Positions 15,272 to 22,686 of a stretch of 50,594 bases of DNA are shown one piece after another (position 1 is the first letter of the stretch; each line of letters starts with the position of its first letter). The stretch covers positions 1 to 50,594 of the IMG/VR virus record IMGVR_UViG_3300033144_006685. One strand, 5' to 3'. This DNA comes from a virus. Under the pieces are notes generated by a model that ran no database searches, was not told the DNA's origin, and was given only the letters and a program-made list of their open reading frames with translations. The translations under genes were made by a program, and so were the position numbers.

Positions 15272-16358
15272 GGCTTCTCCTAAACTCGCTCAACGTCATC
15301 ACCTTTTCAAACCCGAGTGAGACGTGGGAAACCGAAGTATCGAGCTTACTCTGCACTTCCGCTACGAAGTCCCACTGTTTCTCTTCGGGTAGATAGTCAA
15401 GAAACGTAAGAACCAAACTCGTTGGTCTGCACTCATTGACCGCTGCTTGTGCTTCCTTCCAATCGAACCTCCCAATTCGTCGTACCTTCTTGGTTACAGT
15501 CGTAGTCTCCGGTTCCGCTGGCGGGACGGGCAAATCCTTCCAATCAATCTCGTCCAACGCCCCGCTGTTCCCTGCAATCCGGATTGGGAACGTGCGAAGC
15601 AGCATCATCGTATCGACCGGACCATCATCCCAATGGAGTCCAGTATCGGCCAGCATCTGCTGCGGCGTAATGTCTTGACTCGTCACAGAGGGATAATGCC
15701 CGCTCGCCCGCAGGCTGAGTCCAAACCCCTGCGTTCCTTCAATCCACACCTCATCCGATTCTTCGGGTCCAACGGTACGAAGCGGATTAGCCAGTGATCG
15801 CAGTTGCATCGCCGTGTTGAAGCTGATGAACGGCGCAAGCCAAGGAACTTCGTCAGCCGCGAACGCGTCGCCCACCCGACGAGAAAGCCGAAGGGCGCTC
15901 CGCGCACGCGCCGCGCCTACGCCCTCGCGCGTGCTGCCCGCCTCCATACTCATCTTCTCTTCAGTCTCGATGTCTTGTGGGTCCACAATAAATGCGTTTG
16001 CATCTACCCACAACTTGGGTGCTACACCCATCATTGTTAGCGTCACTTCTCGAATCTCCGCATGTAAGACTTCGAGATTGACCATCGTCCCGCGACCAAT
16101 GAATAGCTGCGTATTGGGAAGGTGCCAGCCACAGGGGATCATCCGCATCTTCCAGTGGTGCTCTCCTGAAAGATGCCCGCCCTCAAAGGCCAGACTATCT
16201 AAACATCCGGGTGGGCATGGCCCGAGCATCGAATGTCCCGCCTGCGGCCCACCCACTCTTACGATTGCTGCTGGATTTTGCTCTTTGCCGAGTGCAGAGA
16301 CGATTGCGCCCTTGCCGCAACTGCCGAATTGTCCGTCCATTACAATTCTGATGGTCAT
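15252..16358 (-). CDS. purZ: PurZ-like aminoadenylosuccinate synthetase (PurA family)
   Basis: A 368-residue member of the adenylosuccinate synthetase family, shorter than cellular PurA (about 430). The P-loop reads GQFGSCGKG (residues 9-17): Ser13 sits where PurA has its catalytic Asp (GDEGKGK). A small residue there is the hallmark of phage PurZ, which joins Asp to dGMP to make the precursor of 2-aminoadenine nucleotides. Other family parts are visible: GGPQAGHS (compare GGHNAGHT), IGRGTMV, STREGVGAA (compare TTGRGIGPA), EGTQGFGL, a SGHYPSVTSQDIT loop and RIGRFDW. ATG 16358 has AAAGGAATG before it. It lies directly downstream of the family A polymerase gene, the usual order partner in Z-DNA phages. 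The alternative is a divergent PurA, but the Ser argues against that. Confidence 0.85.
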   Translation of the reverse strand: MTIRIVMDGQFGSCGKGAIVSALGKEQNPAAIVRVGGPQAGHSMLGPCPPGCLDSLAFEGGHLSGEHHWKMRMIPCGWHLPNTQLFIGRGTMVNLEVLHAEIREVTLTMMGVAPKLWVDANAFIVDPQDIETEEKMSMEAGSTREGVGAARARSALRLSRRVGDAFAADEVPWLAPFISFNTAMQLRSLANPLRTVGPEESDEVWIEGTQGFGLSLRASGHYPSVTSQDITPQQMLADTGLHWDDGPVDTMMLLRTFPIRIAGNSGALDEIDWKDLPVPPAEPETTTVTKKVRRIGRFDWKEAQAAVNECRPTSLVLTFLDYLPEEKQWDFVAEVQSKLDTSVSHVSLGFEKVMTLSEFRRSRGLQSE

Positions 16359-16382
16359 TAATTCATTCCTTTCTAGGAATCT

Positions 16383-16412
16383 AGGAAAGCACGACGTTTG
16401 CTCGGACGTCAA
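16383..16412 (-). promoter_or_regulatory. Predicted promoter of purZ
   Basis: On the minus strand, TTGACG (16407..16412), an 18-base spacer ending GTGC, then TTTCCT (16383..16388). The -10 is weak but the GTGN extension matches other predicted leftward promoters in this genome. Expected start is about 18 bases before the purZ ATG. Confidence 0.4.
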
Positions 16413-16485
16413 ATCCCCTCAATGATCGGTACAATGACGATGCGAAGAATTGTCCCGAACGCCAGTCCATAAATCGATGCACGTA

Positions 16486-18342
16486 CTAACTTGCGTTCAA
16501 CAATAACTCACCTCCAGTCTGCCATCGTTCCCACTCCTGCCGGTCGAGTGGCACCTTATCTCCGATCATTTCCATCTCTGCCCAACTCGGAGTTGCGATG
16601 CTTGGTTCCACGTACAATGGGACTCTGCACTCCCGCCAAACCGACGCCATAAACCACGCAACTGCCCGTGCCGTTATATCAGCTTCCTCCGGCACCGCGT
16701 CTGCTCCGATTTCATCGTGCACCGACATAAACAATCGACTCTTCATCTCTTGTTCGGTGAACCAATTATCAGTTGCGATCATAGCACGCTTGATGATCTG
16801 TGCGCCGGTACCTTGAATTAGCCAAGCAAATGACTTGTGCGGGTCCTCGTGCGGTGGGCATCCGACCTTCCTTCCGTCGAACAGACTGATATACCCACGC
16901 TGCTTCATCACAGATTCTGCTTGCTGGAGGGTACGCGGTAGCGCCGGAAAGCGACGTCTATGAGCCCCAAGCCAACTTCCAGCTTGAGATTCATCAACCT
17001 CCACCCACTCCCCATTCGGTGATAACCCGCTAACTTTGGCCGCGAACGAACGGTTGCCAATCCCATACTGACTTCCAAATACGAGTTCCTTAGTGTCCCT
17101 CCTATCCAGATCGATACCCATCGCCCGGATTTCGTCCTGTACCATTGAGTGGATGTCCCCATCAGGATCCCTGAGAACTTCCATGAGCGTTGGATCTTGG
17201 GCATAGTGTGCTCCCACCCTCACATCAATCTGCGCAAAGTCGTTGAAAATCAACTTCAAATCGTCGGTTGATTGAATTAGCTCTCTAACCCGATGGATTC
17301 CTTGACCCGCTCCATCTCTCTGCTTCGGTAGTCCCTGCATGTTGATAGGATCGCTGCTTGCCAGTCGTCCGGTCTTGGTCGTCGTACGCCAGCTAGTGTG
17401 TACCTTGCCATCGATGCTATTCTTTGCAATCGACAGCATCGGCTCTTGATAACTACCCACTGTATGGATCAGCTGCTTGTAGTCAATAACCCCATCGCGA
17501 AACCAACGAGGAAGATCCGATTTCTGCAGCGTCTCCGCTTGCGCATTCTCAATCGGACTTCCGATTTGCGCCGCTGCCCGAATTACCTGATCGGGACCAG
17601 CCGGGTTGAACCCACGTATTCCGGTCTTCTTGGCCATATTGACCCGGATTTCGTGCGCCCGTTGCAAGTGAGAATCAATAATTTCCTGCGTCAACTCCAT
17701 ATTAATCGGAATCCCACGTGCCGCCATCCGACTCAATACTCGGATCCACTCTTGCTCTGTGTTGTGTACTTCTACTTGATCGCTCGGTAGCTTCTTCATT
17801 CCGAGTTCCCATAGCTTGTAGGTCAGCACCCCATCCATCTTAGCGTATGGTGCCATGATATCCACTGGAACCTGAGTGTAACGCTGAAGCTTGTTCTTCT
17901 TGATGTACGCCTTGAGCGCCGCCTCTTCTTTTCCAGCGCTCTTATCAATCCAGCGTGCGCCTAACCCCTTCAGCGAAAAGTTGGGATCTGGATGTGGATT
18001 GATCGTCCACCACAGACCGATCGTGTCGATGATATCACCTTCAAAGAGAACACCATCGTGCCGCGCCACGTTCTCATCGTACTGCCGGTTGTGCATCAGC
18101 CAAGTGCGCTTCTTATCCTTACCTAACTCATGGATCGAATCTGCCACCCACTTCGCATCTTCGTTTTGATCAAATAGCGTCTCATGTGCCACAGGGATAT
18201 AATCCGTGCCCACATCGGGGTTGTGCAGGACCCACCCACCTGTCCTAAACCCACGATCCCACCAATCCAATCCTGTTGTCTCTGTATCCAGCGCAACCAC
18301 CGGACAGTTGGCGTACGGTAAGACCCGTGGGTGCATCTTCAT
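16486..18342 (-). CDS. Family A DNA polymerase (exo plus pol), DpoZ candidate
   Basis: The 618-residue replicative polymerase has an N-terminal 3'-5' exonuclease of DEDDy type (VVALDTETTGL, with Asp19 and Glu21) and a palm/fingers region. Motif A is NDFAQIDVRVGAHY near residue 367, with Asp where most family A enzymes have Glu after the QI. Motif B is RRDTKELVFGSQYGIG and motif C is SVHDEIG near residue 542. The 5'-3' exonuclease domain is absent. I chose the ATG at 18342 (GGGAG 8 bases upstream) over a TTG at 18357. It lies just upstream of purZ. Polymerases in that position in Z-DNA phages (DpoZ) favour 2-aminoadenine. I cannot show the clade by eye. Confidence 0.92.
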   Translation of the reverse strand: MKMHPRVLPYANCPVVALDTETTGLDWWDRGFRTGGWVLHNPDVGTDYIPVAHETLFDQNEDAKWVADSIHELGKDKKRTWLMHNRQYDENVARHDGVLFEGDIIDTIGLWWTINPHPDPNFSLKGLGARWIDKSAGKEEAALKAYIKKNKLQRYTQVPVDIMAPYAKMDGVLTYKLWELGMKKLPSDQVEVHNTEQEWIRVLSRMAARGIPINMELTQEIIDSHLQRAHEIRVNMAKKTGIRGFNPAGPDQVIRAAAQIGSPIENAQAETLQKSDLPRWFRDGVIDYKQLIHTVGSYQEPMLSIAKNSIDGKVHTSWRTTTKTGRLASSDPINMQGLPKQRDGAGQGIHRVRELIQSTDDLKLIFNDFAQIDVRVGAHYAQDPTLMEVLRDPDGDIHSMVQDEIRAMGIDLDRRDTKELVFGSQYGIGNRSFAAKVSGLSPNGEWVEVDESQAGSWLGAHRRRFPALPRTLQQAESVMKQRGYISLFDGRKVGCPPHEDPHKSFAWLIQGTGAQIIKRAMIATDNWFTEQEMKSRLFMSVHDEIGADAVPEEADITARAVAWFMASVWRECRVPLYVEPSIATPSWAEMEMIGDKVPLDRQEWERWQTGGELLLNAS

Positions 18343-18364
18343 CGAAACATCTCCCAAAACCGCG

Positions 18365-20533
18365 TTATTTTGAGACGCGCCAGAGTTCCGATGTCTGGCC
18401 GTTCTCCCGGGACACCCTCTTCATTTCCACCATCCCCGAGTCCTGCAGCGTCTTGAGTAGTCTCTTTACTTCCTCCGCCCTTAGACCCCTGATGTTCACT
18501 GCAACGTCCCATGGCCTTACCCATTCTGGATATTCCTTCTCGAGTCTTGCTATGATTCGATCGACGTATTTCTTCTCTGTCGATTCACTCAGCCAGTCGA
18601 TGCTACGTTGCGCCCAAATCATAGACCGGTTTGCTAGCTCCACGGCTAACTTCGTGTTCCGATCTCTGACGAACATCACCTCACCATAGACCTGCGGGTG
18701 CATCTCACAAAGCTCGAGTAACGCGGCGAGCTTGCGCGCCTTCGTTAGCGTCCTCCCGGGCGGGACGTCGTACGCCGCGCCGCGCTCCAACTCATCGAGG
18801 TCGCCTTCGGGCTGCCAGAGCGCCTCAAGCTCGGCTTGGTACTCTAGCATGATCAAATCACCGGCTGAGGTGTCGATGCCTGGAACTAGTTGGTGGACTC
18901 GGACGAGATCTTCTGTGTGGCTAGCGCCGATATGAGAGAGTTCAACCTTACTAGTTCCATTCGCCAAGCTAACTCGCTCGTGAGTTGCAATTCGGAGGCG
19001 CTCAAGATCCCCCGATAGCGCACTCCTATTGATACTACGTCGCTCGAGGTTATCTGCGATGACAATAAACCTTGAGAGATAGCCGTTAGCCATATCCTCT
19101 GGGTCACCATACTGTCTCCATGTATCCACGTTCGTGCTTGCCATCATAACGGCAAATGTCTTTTCTGCTTGGATTGCCGATCGCCTCGTCGCGTGACCAA
19201 GACTCGCACCGTCGAACATCCTGGAGTAGACCTCCTTGTTCGTCTGCGCGTACCCATCCTTACGGGCCATCTGCTTCAACTGCTCGCTGTACTCTTCGTA
19301 TGCGAGTAGGCTGGGACCCTCAGCTACCTTCTCCATGATACCCTCGGGGCTACCACTCGTTACGATGTTCAGCGCCGGACTGATGGAGTGTACCATCTCC
19401 GATATATTCTGAATCAGCGTCGATTTCCCTGATGCCTGTCTAGCCAGTAGCATCGTCCAAAGACCGAGATTGCCGCCTTGAATTGTGATTTGAGGGAAGC
19501 TGGCCGAAAACCCCGACAGAAACATAAGCGCAATCGTCTCGTCGTTGAATAGGGTTGGACCGCGGAACGTCTCTATGGCCAATTGGCACAGATGGGGCCA
19601 CCAACCGATTGTGTGAATCTCGCCTAGATCCCTAGTCGGTTGCTTCTGCGGGATTGATATCTCTAGGTCGGCTTCATGTTCCTTCATTTGTGCCCAACAT
19701 TTAGCTACGTCGCGCCATAAGTCGCGAGGGCTGCGTCCATCCAGCCTGTATTTGTTCTGCGGTGACCACCACATCATCTGGAATGCGTCGTTGGCCGTCC
19801 ACCCTTCATCCTTTAGTCGGTTGAGGGAGGACCACAGAGCTAACGATCGCTTCCTCGGTGTAGCCATCTCCTCTATGGCGTATGGAGGAGTAATACCGTC
19901 CCATGGTTCAGGCAGGCCATCTGGTCCGGATTCGAGATCCCCGGAAAATGTATCCACTGGCACGATCCCCAACTGATCGAGCATTTGGACATCGACAATA
20001 CTCTCTCCAGAGAAACCAACAACTGCAACAGTTGGGGCTTCGGCATACTTAAAATTACGTGTCCCGGGGATACGGAGTTCCTGTCCAATATCCCATCCGG
20101 ACGCGTCTCCAAAAACGGATAGGGCGCGACAATATCGTTCGGCAAGGTATTTATCAGTTGGCGCATTGAGTCTCCATAATGCCTGATATCGTCCGGGGCT
20201 CGACTCAATCAGAAAGGTTGGTACGGCGGGTAGGGTTTCGGGCCTCATCTCATCAAGGTCGGCCCATAGCCAGACTACTTCATCTTGAAAGTTCTCCTTG
20301 ATCATCCGGATGGAATCTGGCTTGAGGAGTGCCGTCTTGTAGAATACATCGAAGTTAGCTTCGTCTTGGAGGATTGCCCATTCGATGGCCTCCTGCAGGT
20401 TAGAGACTAGAAATCGACGGTAGACGCGTTCGGTGGTGTGTGCATTGCGGCTGGCAAGGACTAGGAATAACTCAGGATCTTGGTCCCGGGTGAAGGTCCT
20501 CAGGAATCTGGTTATTGTCTGGGCGTCTGTCAT
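18365..20533 (-). CDS. AEP primase-helicase fusion
   Basis: A 722-residue replication protein. The N-terminal part is a RepB/PriS-like archaeo-eukaryotic primase: WLWADLDE with metal-binding Asp92 and Asp94, SSPGRYQALW (111-120) and DIGQELRIPGTRN (148-160). The middle and C-terminal part is a DUF3987-like helicase/ATPase with P-loop ARQASGKST near residue 368 and an acidic Walker B-like LLAYEEYSEQ. A C-terminal winged-helix part (PWDVAVNIRGLRAEEVKRLL) ends the protein. It makes primers and unwinds the fork for the polymerase encoded next. AAAGGACACA precedes the ATG. Confidence 0.85.
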   Translation of the reverse strand: MTDAQTITRFLRTFTRDQDPELFLVLASRNAHTTERVYRRFLVSNLQEAIEWAILQDEANFDVFYKTALLKPDSIRMIKENFQDEVVWLWADLDEMRPETLPAVPTFLIESSPGRYQALWRLNAPTDKYLAERYCRALSVFGDASGWDIGQELRIPGTRNFKYAEAPTVAVVGFSGESIVDVQMLDQLGIVPVDTFSGDLESGPDGLPEPWDGITPPYAIEEMATPRKRSLALWSSLNRLKDEGWTANDAFQMMWWSPQNKYRLDGRSPRDLWRDVAKCWAQMKEHEADLEISIPQKQPTRDLGEIHTIGWWPHLCQLAIETFRGPTLFNDETIALMFLSGFSASFPQITIQGGNLGLWTMLLARQASGKSTLIQNISEMVHSISPALNIVTSGSPEGIMEKVAEGPSLLAYEEYSEQLKQMARKDGYAQTNKEVYSRMFDGASLGHATRRSAIQAEKTFAVMMASTNVDTWRQYGDPEDMANGYLSRFIVIADNLERRSINRSALSGDLERLRIATHERVSLANGTSKVELSHIGASHTEDLVRVHQLVPGIDTSAGDLIMLEYQAELEALWQPEGDLDELERGAAYDVPPGRTLTKARKLAALLELCEMHPQVYGEVMFVRDRNTKLAVELANRSMIWAQRSIDWLSESTEKKYVDRIIARLEKEYPEWVRPWDVAVNIRGLRAEEVKRLLKTLQDSGMVEMKRVSRENGQTSELWRVSK

Positions 20534-20746
20534 TGTGTCCTTTTGTTTTCGTATAGGCCATGTGACCGACCCTCCCTAACACACAGACCAAAAATCAATC
20601 CGAGACACGACGCGAAAAAAGAACCACGTGAAGACGTGAAGACGTTTGCTCTGTGTGTGTTAGGGGGGCTCGATCTCATGGCCTTCATGGGAACATGAGA
20701 CGTGTCGTCTCGTCAAATGAGACACGCCCGAAACGTCTCACGGTCT
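20534..20746. other. Intergenic region with nested inverted repeats
   Basis: Non-coding on both strands. CCTCCCTAACACACAGA (20571..20587) is answered about 60 bases later by TCTGTGTGTGTTAGGGGGG (20650..20668), an imperfect long inverted repeat. Inside are tandem GTGAAGAC units (20628..20643), and beyond it GAGACG/CGTCTC and GAGACAC dyads (20697..20740). It lies upstream of the primase-helicase gene, so an origin or operator role is plausible. Confidence 0.5.
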
Positions 20747-21124
20747 TCATGAAGTCCCCTCATTGTCATCACGTGTCTTCATGAGATGCATCATAGCGGC
20801 GAAGGACATAGCGTCCAAATCCAATTCAAGGCCAATATCACAAAGCTCGCAATGGTGACGAGCAAGATGTCCCTCTTCAACTTCCCAAGGGGACCACTCA
20901 TGCCGACCCTCTACCGATGACGTATCTGCGCATTTCGCCAATTCAACTGCTCCGGCCATCTCCGCTACTCTTTTCTCGTGAAGCCCCTCTAAGTAGGCAT
21001 TCACTGCTTTCTTGCTTCTGCCGGGGAACCAGACATTTCCGATAATTTCGTCATCAGGAGTGACGCCCGGAATAACCGACCTGCCCATCTCCTTATAGGA
21101 GTCTGCGGTGCTACCCGTTACCAC
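20747..21124 (-). CDS. Hypothetical protein with Cys pair
   Basis: The frame gives 125 residues from a GTG at 21124 overlapping the preceding stop, or 113 from the ATG at 21088, whose AAGGAG is immediately adjacent and so too close. Visible parts are IIGNVWFPGRSKKAVNAYLE, a helical segment, and HEWSPWEVEEGHLARHHCEL with a CELC pair that may bind zinc. No family is recognised. It is the last gene of the csrA-SWIM cluster before the repeat-rich intergenic region. Confidence 0.6.
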   Translation of the reverse strand: MVTGSTADSYKEMGRSVIPGVTPDDEIIGNVWFPGRSKKAVNAYLEGLHEKRVAEMAGAVELAKCADTSSVEGRHEWSPWEVEEGHLARHHCELCDIGLELDLDAMSFAAMMHLMKTRDDNEGTS

Positions 21125-21467
21125 GAGCGACCGCCAACATCTCCTCGAACGTCGTCTCGGGCGCTGCTGGCAAATCCTCCGCAACTGCTACGAGATAAGC
21201 GGCGTGGTGAAGCGCTTCCTCCGCCGTCATAATGTGCTTCGGACTCATGAGAGTGATCCCACGCCCAAAGATTGTTACTCCTTGGAAGTCGTAGACAGAG
21301 ATCCGTTCGTCAGCCCCATCTTCATCTGCTGGCTCTGTATCCTCTCCTGCTGCTTCCTCTTCTTCAGTCTGATCTTGCGCTTTTTCATGAGTCTCCTCTG
21401 CCGCATTATCTGCTGCTGCTTCTCCTGAAGCTGCGTATTCCTCAGTATCCTTTGGTTCGATTGTCAT
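21111..21467 (-). CDS. Hypothetical protein with acidic N-terminus
   Basis: A 118-residue protein from the ATG at 21467 (AAGGAGAATCTT upstream). Residues 8-50 are an acidic, probably disordered stretch rich in Glu, Asp and Ala. The rest is a small folded part (ISVYDFQGVTIFGRGITLMS then EEALHHAAYLVAVAEDL). Not recognised. The acidic half could mimic DNA or keep the protein soluble, but this is speculation. Confidence 0.65.
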   Translation of the reverse strand: MTIEPKDTEEYAASGEAAADNAAEETHEKAQDQTEEEEAAGEDTEPADEDGADERISVYDFQGVTIFGRGITLMSPKHIMTAEEALHHAAYLVAVAEDLPAAPETTFEEMLAVARGNG

Positions 21468-21477
21468 AAGATTCTCC

Positions 21478-21729
21478 TTAGAAGTCCAATTCCTGTGGCG
21501 ATGATGGCCCAAGCCCCAATGCCGAACGCAATTCCGTAGAGGCACCCTCTTGCAGGTTGGAGAGGATCCGGTCTACCTCCCGAATGTGCTTGCATATCCT
21601 ACCCCCCCTTGCGAATCCCTCACACGTGCATGCACGGTAATTAATACCGTCTCCGATGCTGGTGTGTACGATACCCGGTCGTGAGTCGGACTCGAACTGG
21701 AATGCCAAGCCGACGAAATTAGCTTCCAT
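21478..21729 (-). CDS. Small SWIM zinc-finger protein
   Basis: An 83-residue protein. ACTCEGFARGGRICKHI, about residues 33-49, fits the CxC...CxH pattern of the SWIM zinc finger. This domain is found in MuDR-type transposases, Snf2 proteins and Rad51-associated recombination factors. Here it stands almost alone, preceded by a short strand region and followed by a helix. Start taken at ATG 21729, inside the end of the preceding gene (in-frame ATG also at 21738). It likely binds DNA or a protein partner. Confidence 0.65.
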   Translation of the reverse strand: MEANFVGLAFQFESDSRPGIVHTSIGDGINYRACTCEGFARGGRICKHIREVDRILSNLQEGASTELRSALGLGPSSPQELDF

Positions 21730-22108
21730 CGTAATCATCCAGCATCGCTGCCGTTACTGCGTAACCGGCGATGTCCTTGATGTTATCCGGTTGGGAATGG
21801 GCGACGTCCCGGCAAACTTTCGTCCAGATCATCATGAGCGCCACCTGACGCTCCGTTACGGGGATACCAAGGATGATGGCCCAACCTTCGGCAATGCGTC
21901 GGAAGTTTACCCGTGGTGGATCGTACTTCTTACCGCGTTCCTTCACAATCTGATCCACCTCCATGAGGAAGGCGTTATCCGGGATTGTGATTGCTTCTTC
22001 TGTTTCATCAATGATCGCATTGATTCGGTTCAACTCCTCCTGATCCATTGCCACAGCAGGATCAATCTCTAGAAGCTTCTGAACCATTCCAACCAGTTGA
22101 TTTCTCAT
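21719..22108 (-). CDS. DUF6378-like phage protein, possible MazG-type fold
   Basis: A 129-residue helical protein. The C-terminal half NFRRIAEGWAIILGIPVTER, then ALMMIWTKVCRDVAH and DNIKDIAGYAVTA, has the look of the phage DUF6378 family as I remember it. Its acidic DxxxDxxGYA helix is reminiscent of all-alpha NTP pyrophosphatases. If it is one, it could supply dGMP for PurZ as MazZ does in other Z-DNA phages. This is inference. Start at ATG 22108, overlapping the preceding stop. Confidence 0.6.
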   Translation of the reverse strand: MRNQLVGMVQKLLEIDPAVAMDQEELNRINAIIDETEEAITIPDNAFLMEVDQIVKERGKKYDPPRVNFRRIAEGWAIILGIPVTERQVALMMIWTKVCRDVAHSQPDNIKDIAGYAVTAAMLDDYDGS

Positions 22109-22377
22109 ATCGTATCCATTCCTAGCCAAAAATGATAGTCGGCGGTAATTTTCATGCGAAGATTCTTATTCTTCCCCCTTAGCCTCCTAGATACATTGTA
22201 GAATTGAGAGTCGATGGTCTTTTCTTTCAGACCGGTGATTTTTACTATATCAGCCATGGTGAGTAATTCGACGCACCGAAGATAAATTATCCTCATTTCG
22301 GCAGGAGTAATGTGTATCTCATCACCCTCAATCTCGTTGAGGACGAATTGGAGCCGATGCTCTTCCTCGGGCGTCAT
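22105..22377 (-). CDS. Helix-turn-helix protein, sigma region 4-like
   Basis: A 90-residue protein. ITPAEMRIIYLRCVELLTMA then DIVKITGLKEKTIDSQFYNV and SRRLRGKNKNL form a LuxR/sigma-4 type helix-turn-helix of the kind that reads -35 DNA. It lacks a sigma region 2, so it is not a full sigma factor. Could be a transcription regulator for phage genes. An AAAGGATC ribosome site precedes the ATG at 22377. Overlaps the next gene by 4 bases. Confidence 0.7.
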   Translation of the reverse strand: MTPEEEHRLQFVLNEIEGDEIHITPAEMRIIYLRCVELLTMADIVKITGLKEKTIDSQFYNVSRRLRGKNKNLRMKITADYHFWLGMDTI

Positions 22378-22489
22378 TTTGGGATCCTTTCCCTAGCTTA
22401 CAACCCATGCAGACCGTGCCCGGGGTGAGCCATGCGAACATGCGCCCACACCCGGAGCATCGGAACTGCTTAATCCCTTTCTGCTTCAT
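22328..22489 (-). CDS. Small zinc-ribbon ORF overlapping csrA end
   Basis: A 53-codon frame: MKQKGIKQFRCSGCGRMFAW, then TPGTVCMGCKLGKG, then a tail that overlaps the next gene's start in another frame. The two CxxC pairs (11/14 and 27/30) make a zinc ribbon. It starts 20 bases inside csrA and covers the otherwise empty gap to 22377. The last about 16 residues overlap coding DNA and may be the less constrained end. Moderately likely. Confidence 0.5.
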   Translation of the reverse strand: MKQKGIKQFRCSGCGRMFAWLTPGTVCMGCKLGKGSQNDARGRASAPIRPQRD

Positions 22490-22634
22490 CAACTAGTTCC
22501 GCTCTGAAAACGCTTATCTCGCGGGGAGCTTGAAATCCAAGCTTCACCCTGCTTTTTCCGACGCTGAGGACTTTAATCACAATGTCTCCATCGATGATTA
22601 CCTCCTCGCCTTCCTTTCGTACTAAGTAAAGCAT
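22470..22634 (-). CDS. csrA: CsrA/RsmA family translational regulator
   Basis: The 54-residue product matches CsrA over its whole length: MLYLVRKEGEEVIIDGDIVI, KVLSVGKSRVKLGFQAP, REISVFRAEL. Leu4, Arg6, the GFQAP loop (33-37), and Arg44 of the RNA-binding surface are kept. The usual His43 is Phe. CsrA dimers bind GGA motifs in mRNA leaders and block or stabilise translation. The start at 22634 has GAAGGACCGTG upstream. A longer in-frame extension to 22772 overlaps nrdJ and does not resemble CsrA. On a phage it could tune host metabolism or phage mRNA use. Confidence 0.9.
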   Translation of the reverse strand: MLYLVRKEGEEVIIDGDIVIKVLSVGKSRVKLGFQAPREISVFRAELVDEAERD

Positions 22635-22686
22635 CACGGTCCTTCCGTTCTTTTCCATTTTACCACTCGGACAAACCCGCTGGAAG

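Noticed and set aside
15252-16358. Host-type adenylosuccinate synthetase PurA picked up from a bacterium
   Set aside because: The protein is about 60 residues shorter, lacks the catalytic Asp (Ser13 instead) and lies beside the phage polymerase, which fits PurZ better.
16408-16485. Short hydrophobic minus-strand frame (ASIYGLAFGTILRIVIVPII) between polymerase and purZ
   Set aside because: GGAGGTGAG lies upstream, but there is no ATG, GTG or TTG start in frame, only ATT. It overlaps the purZ promoter. Kept only as a note.
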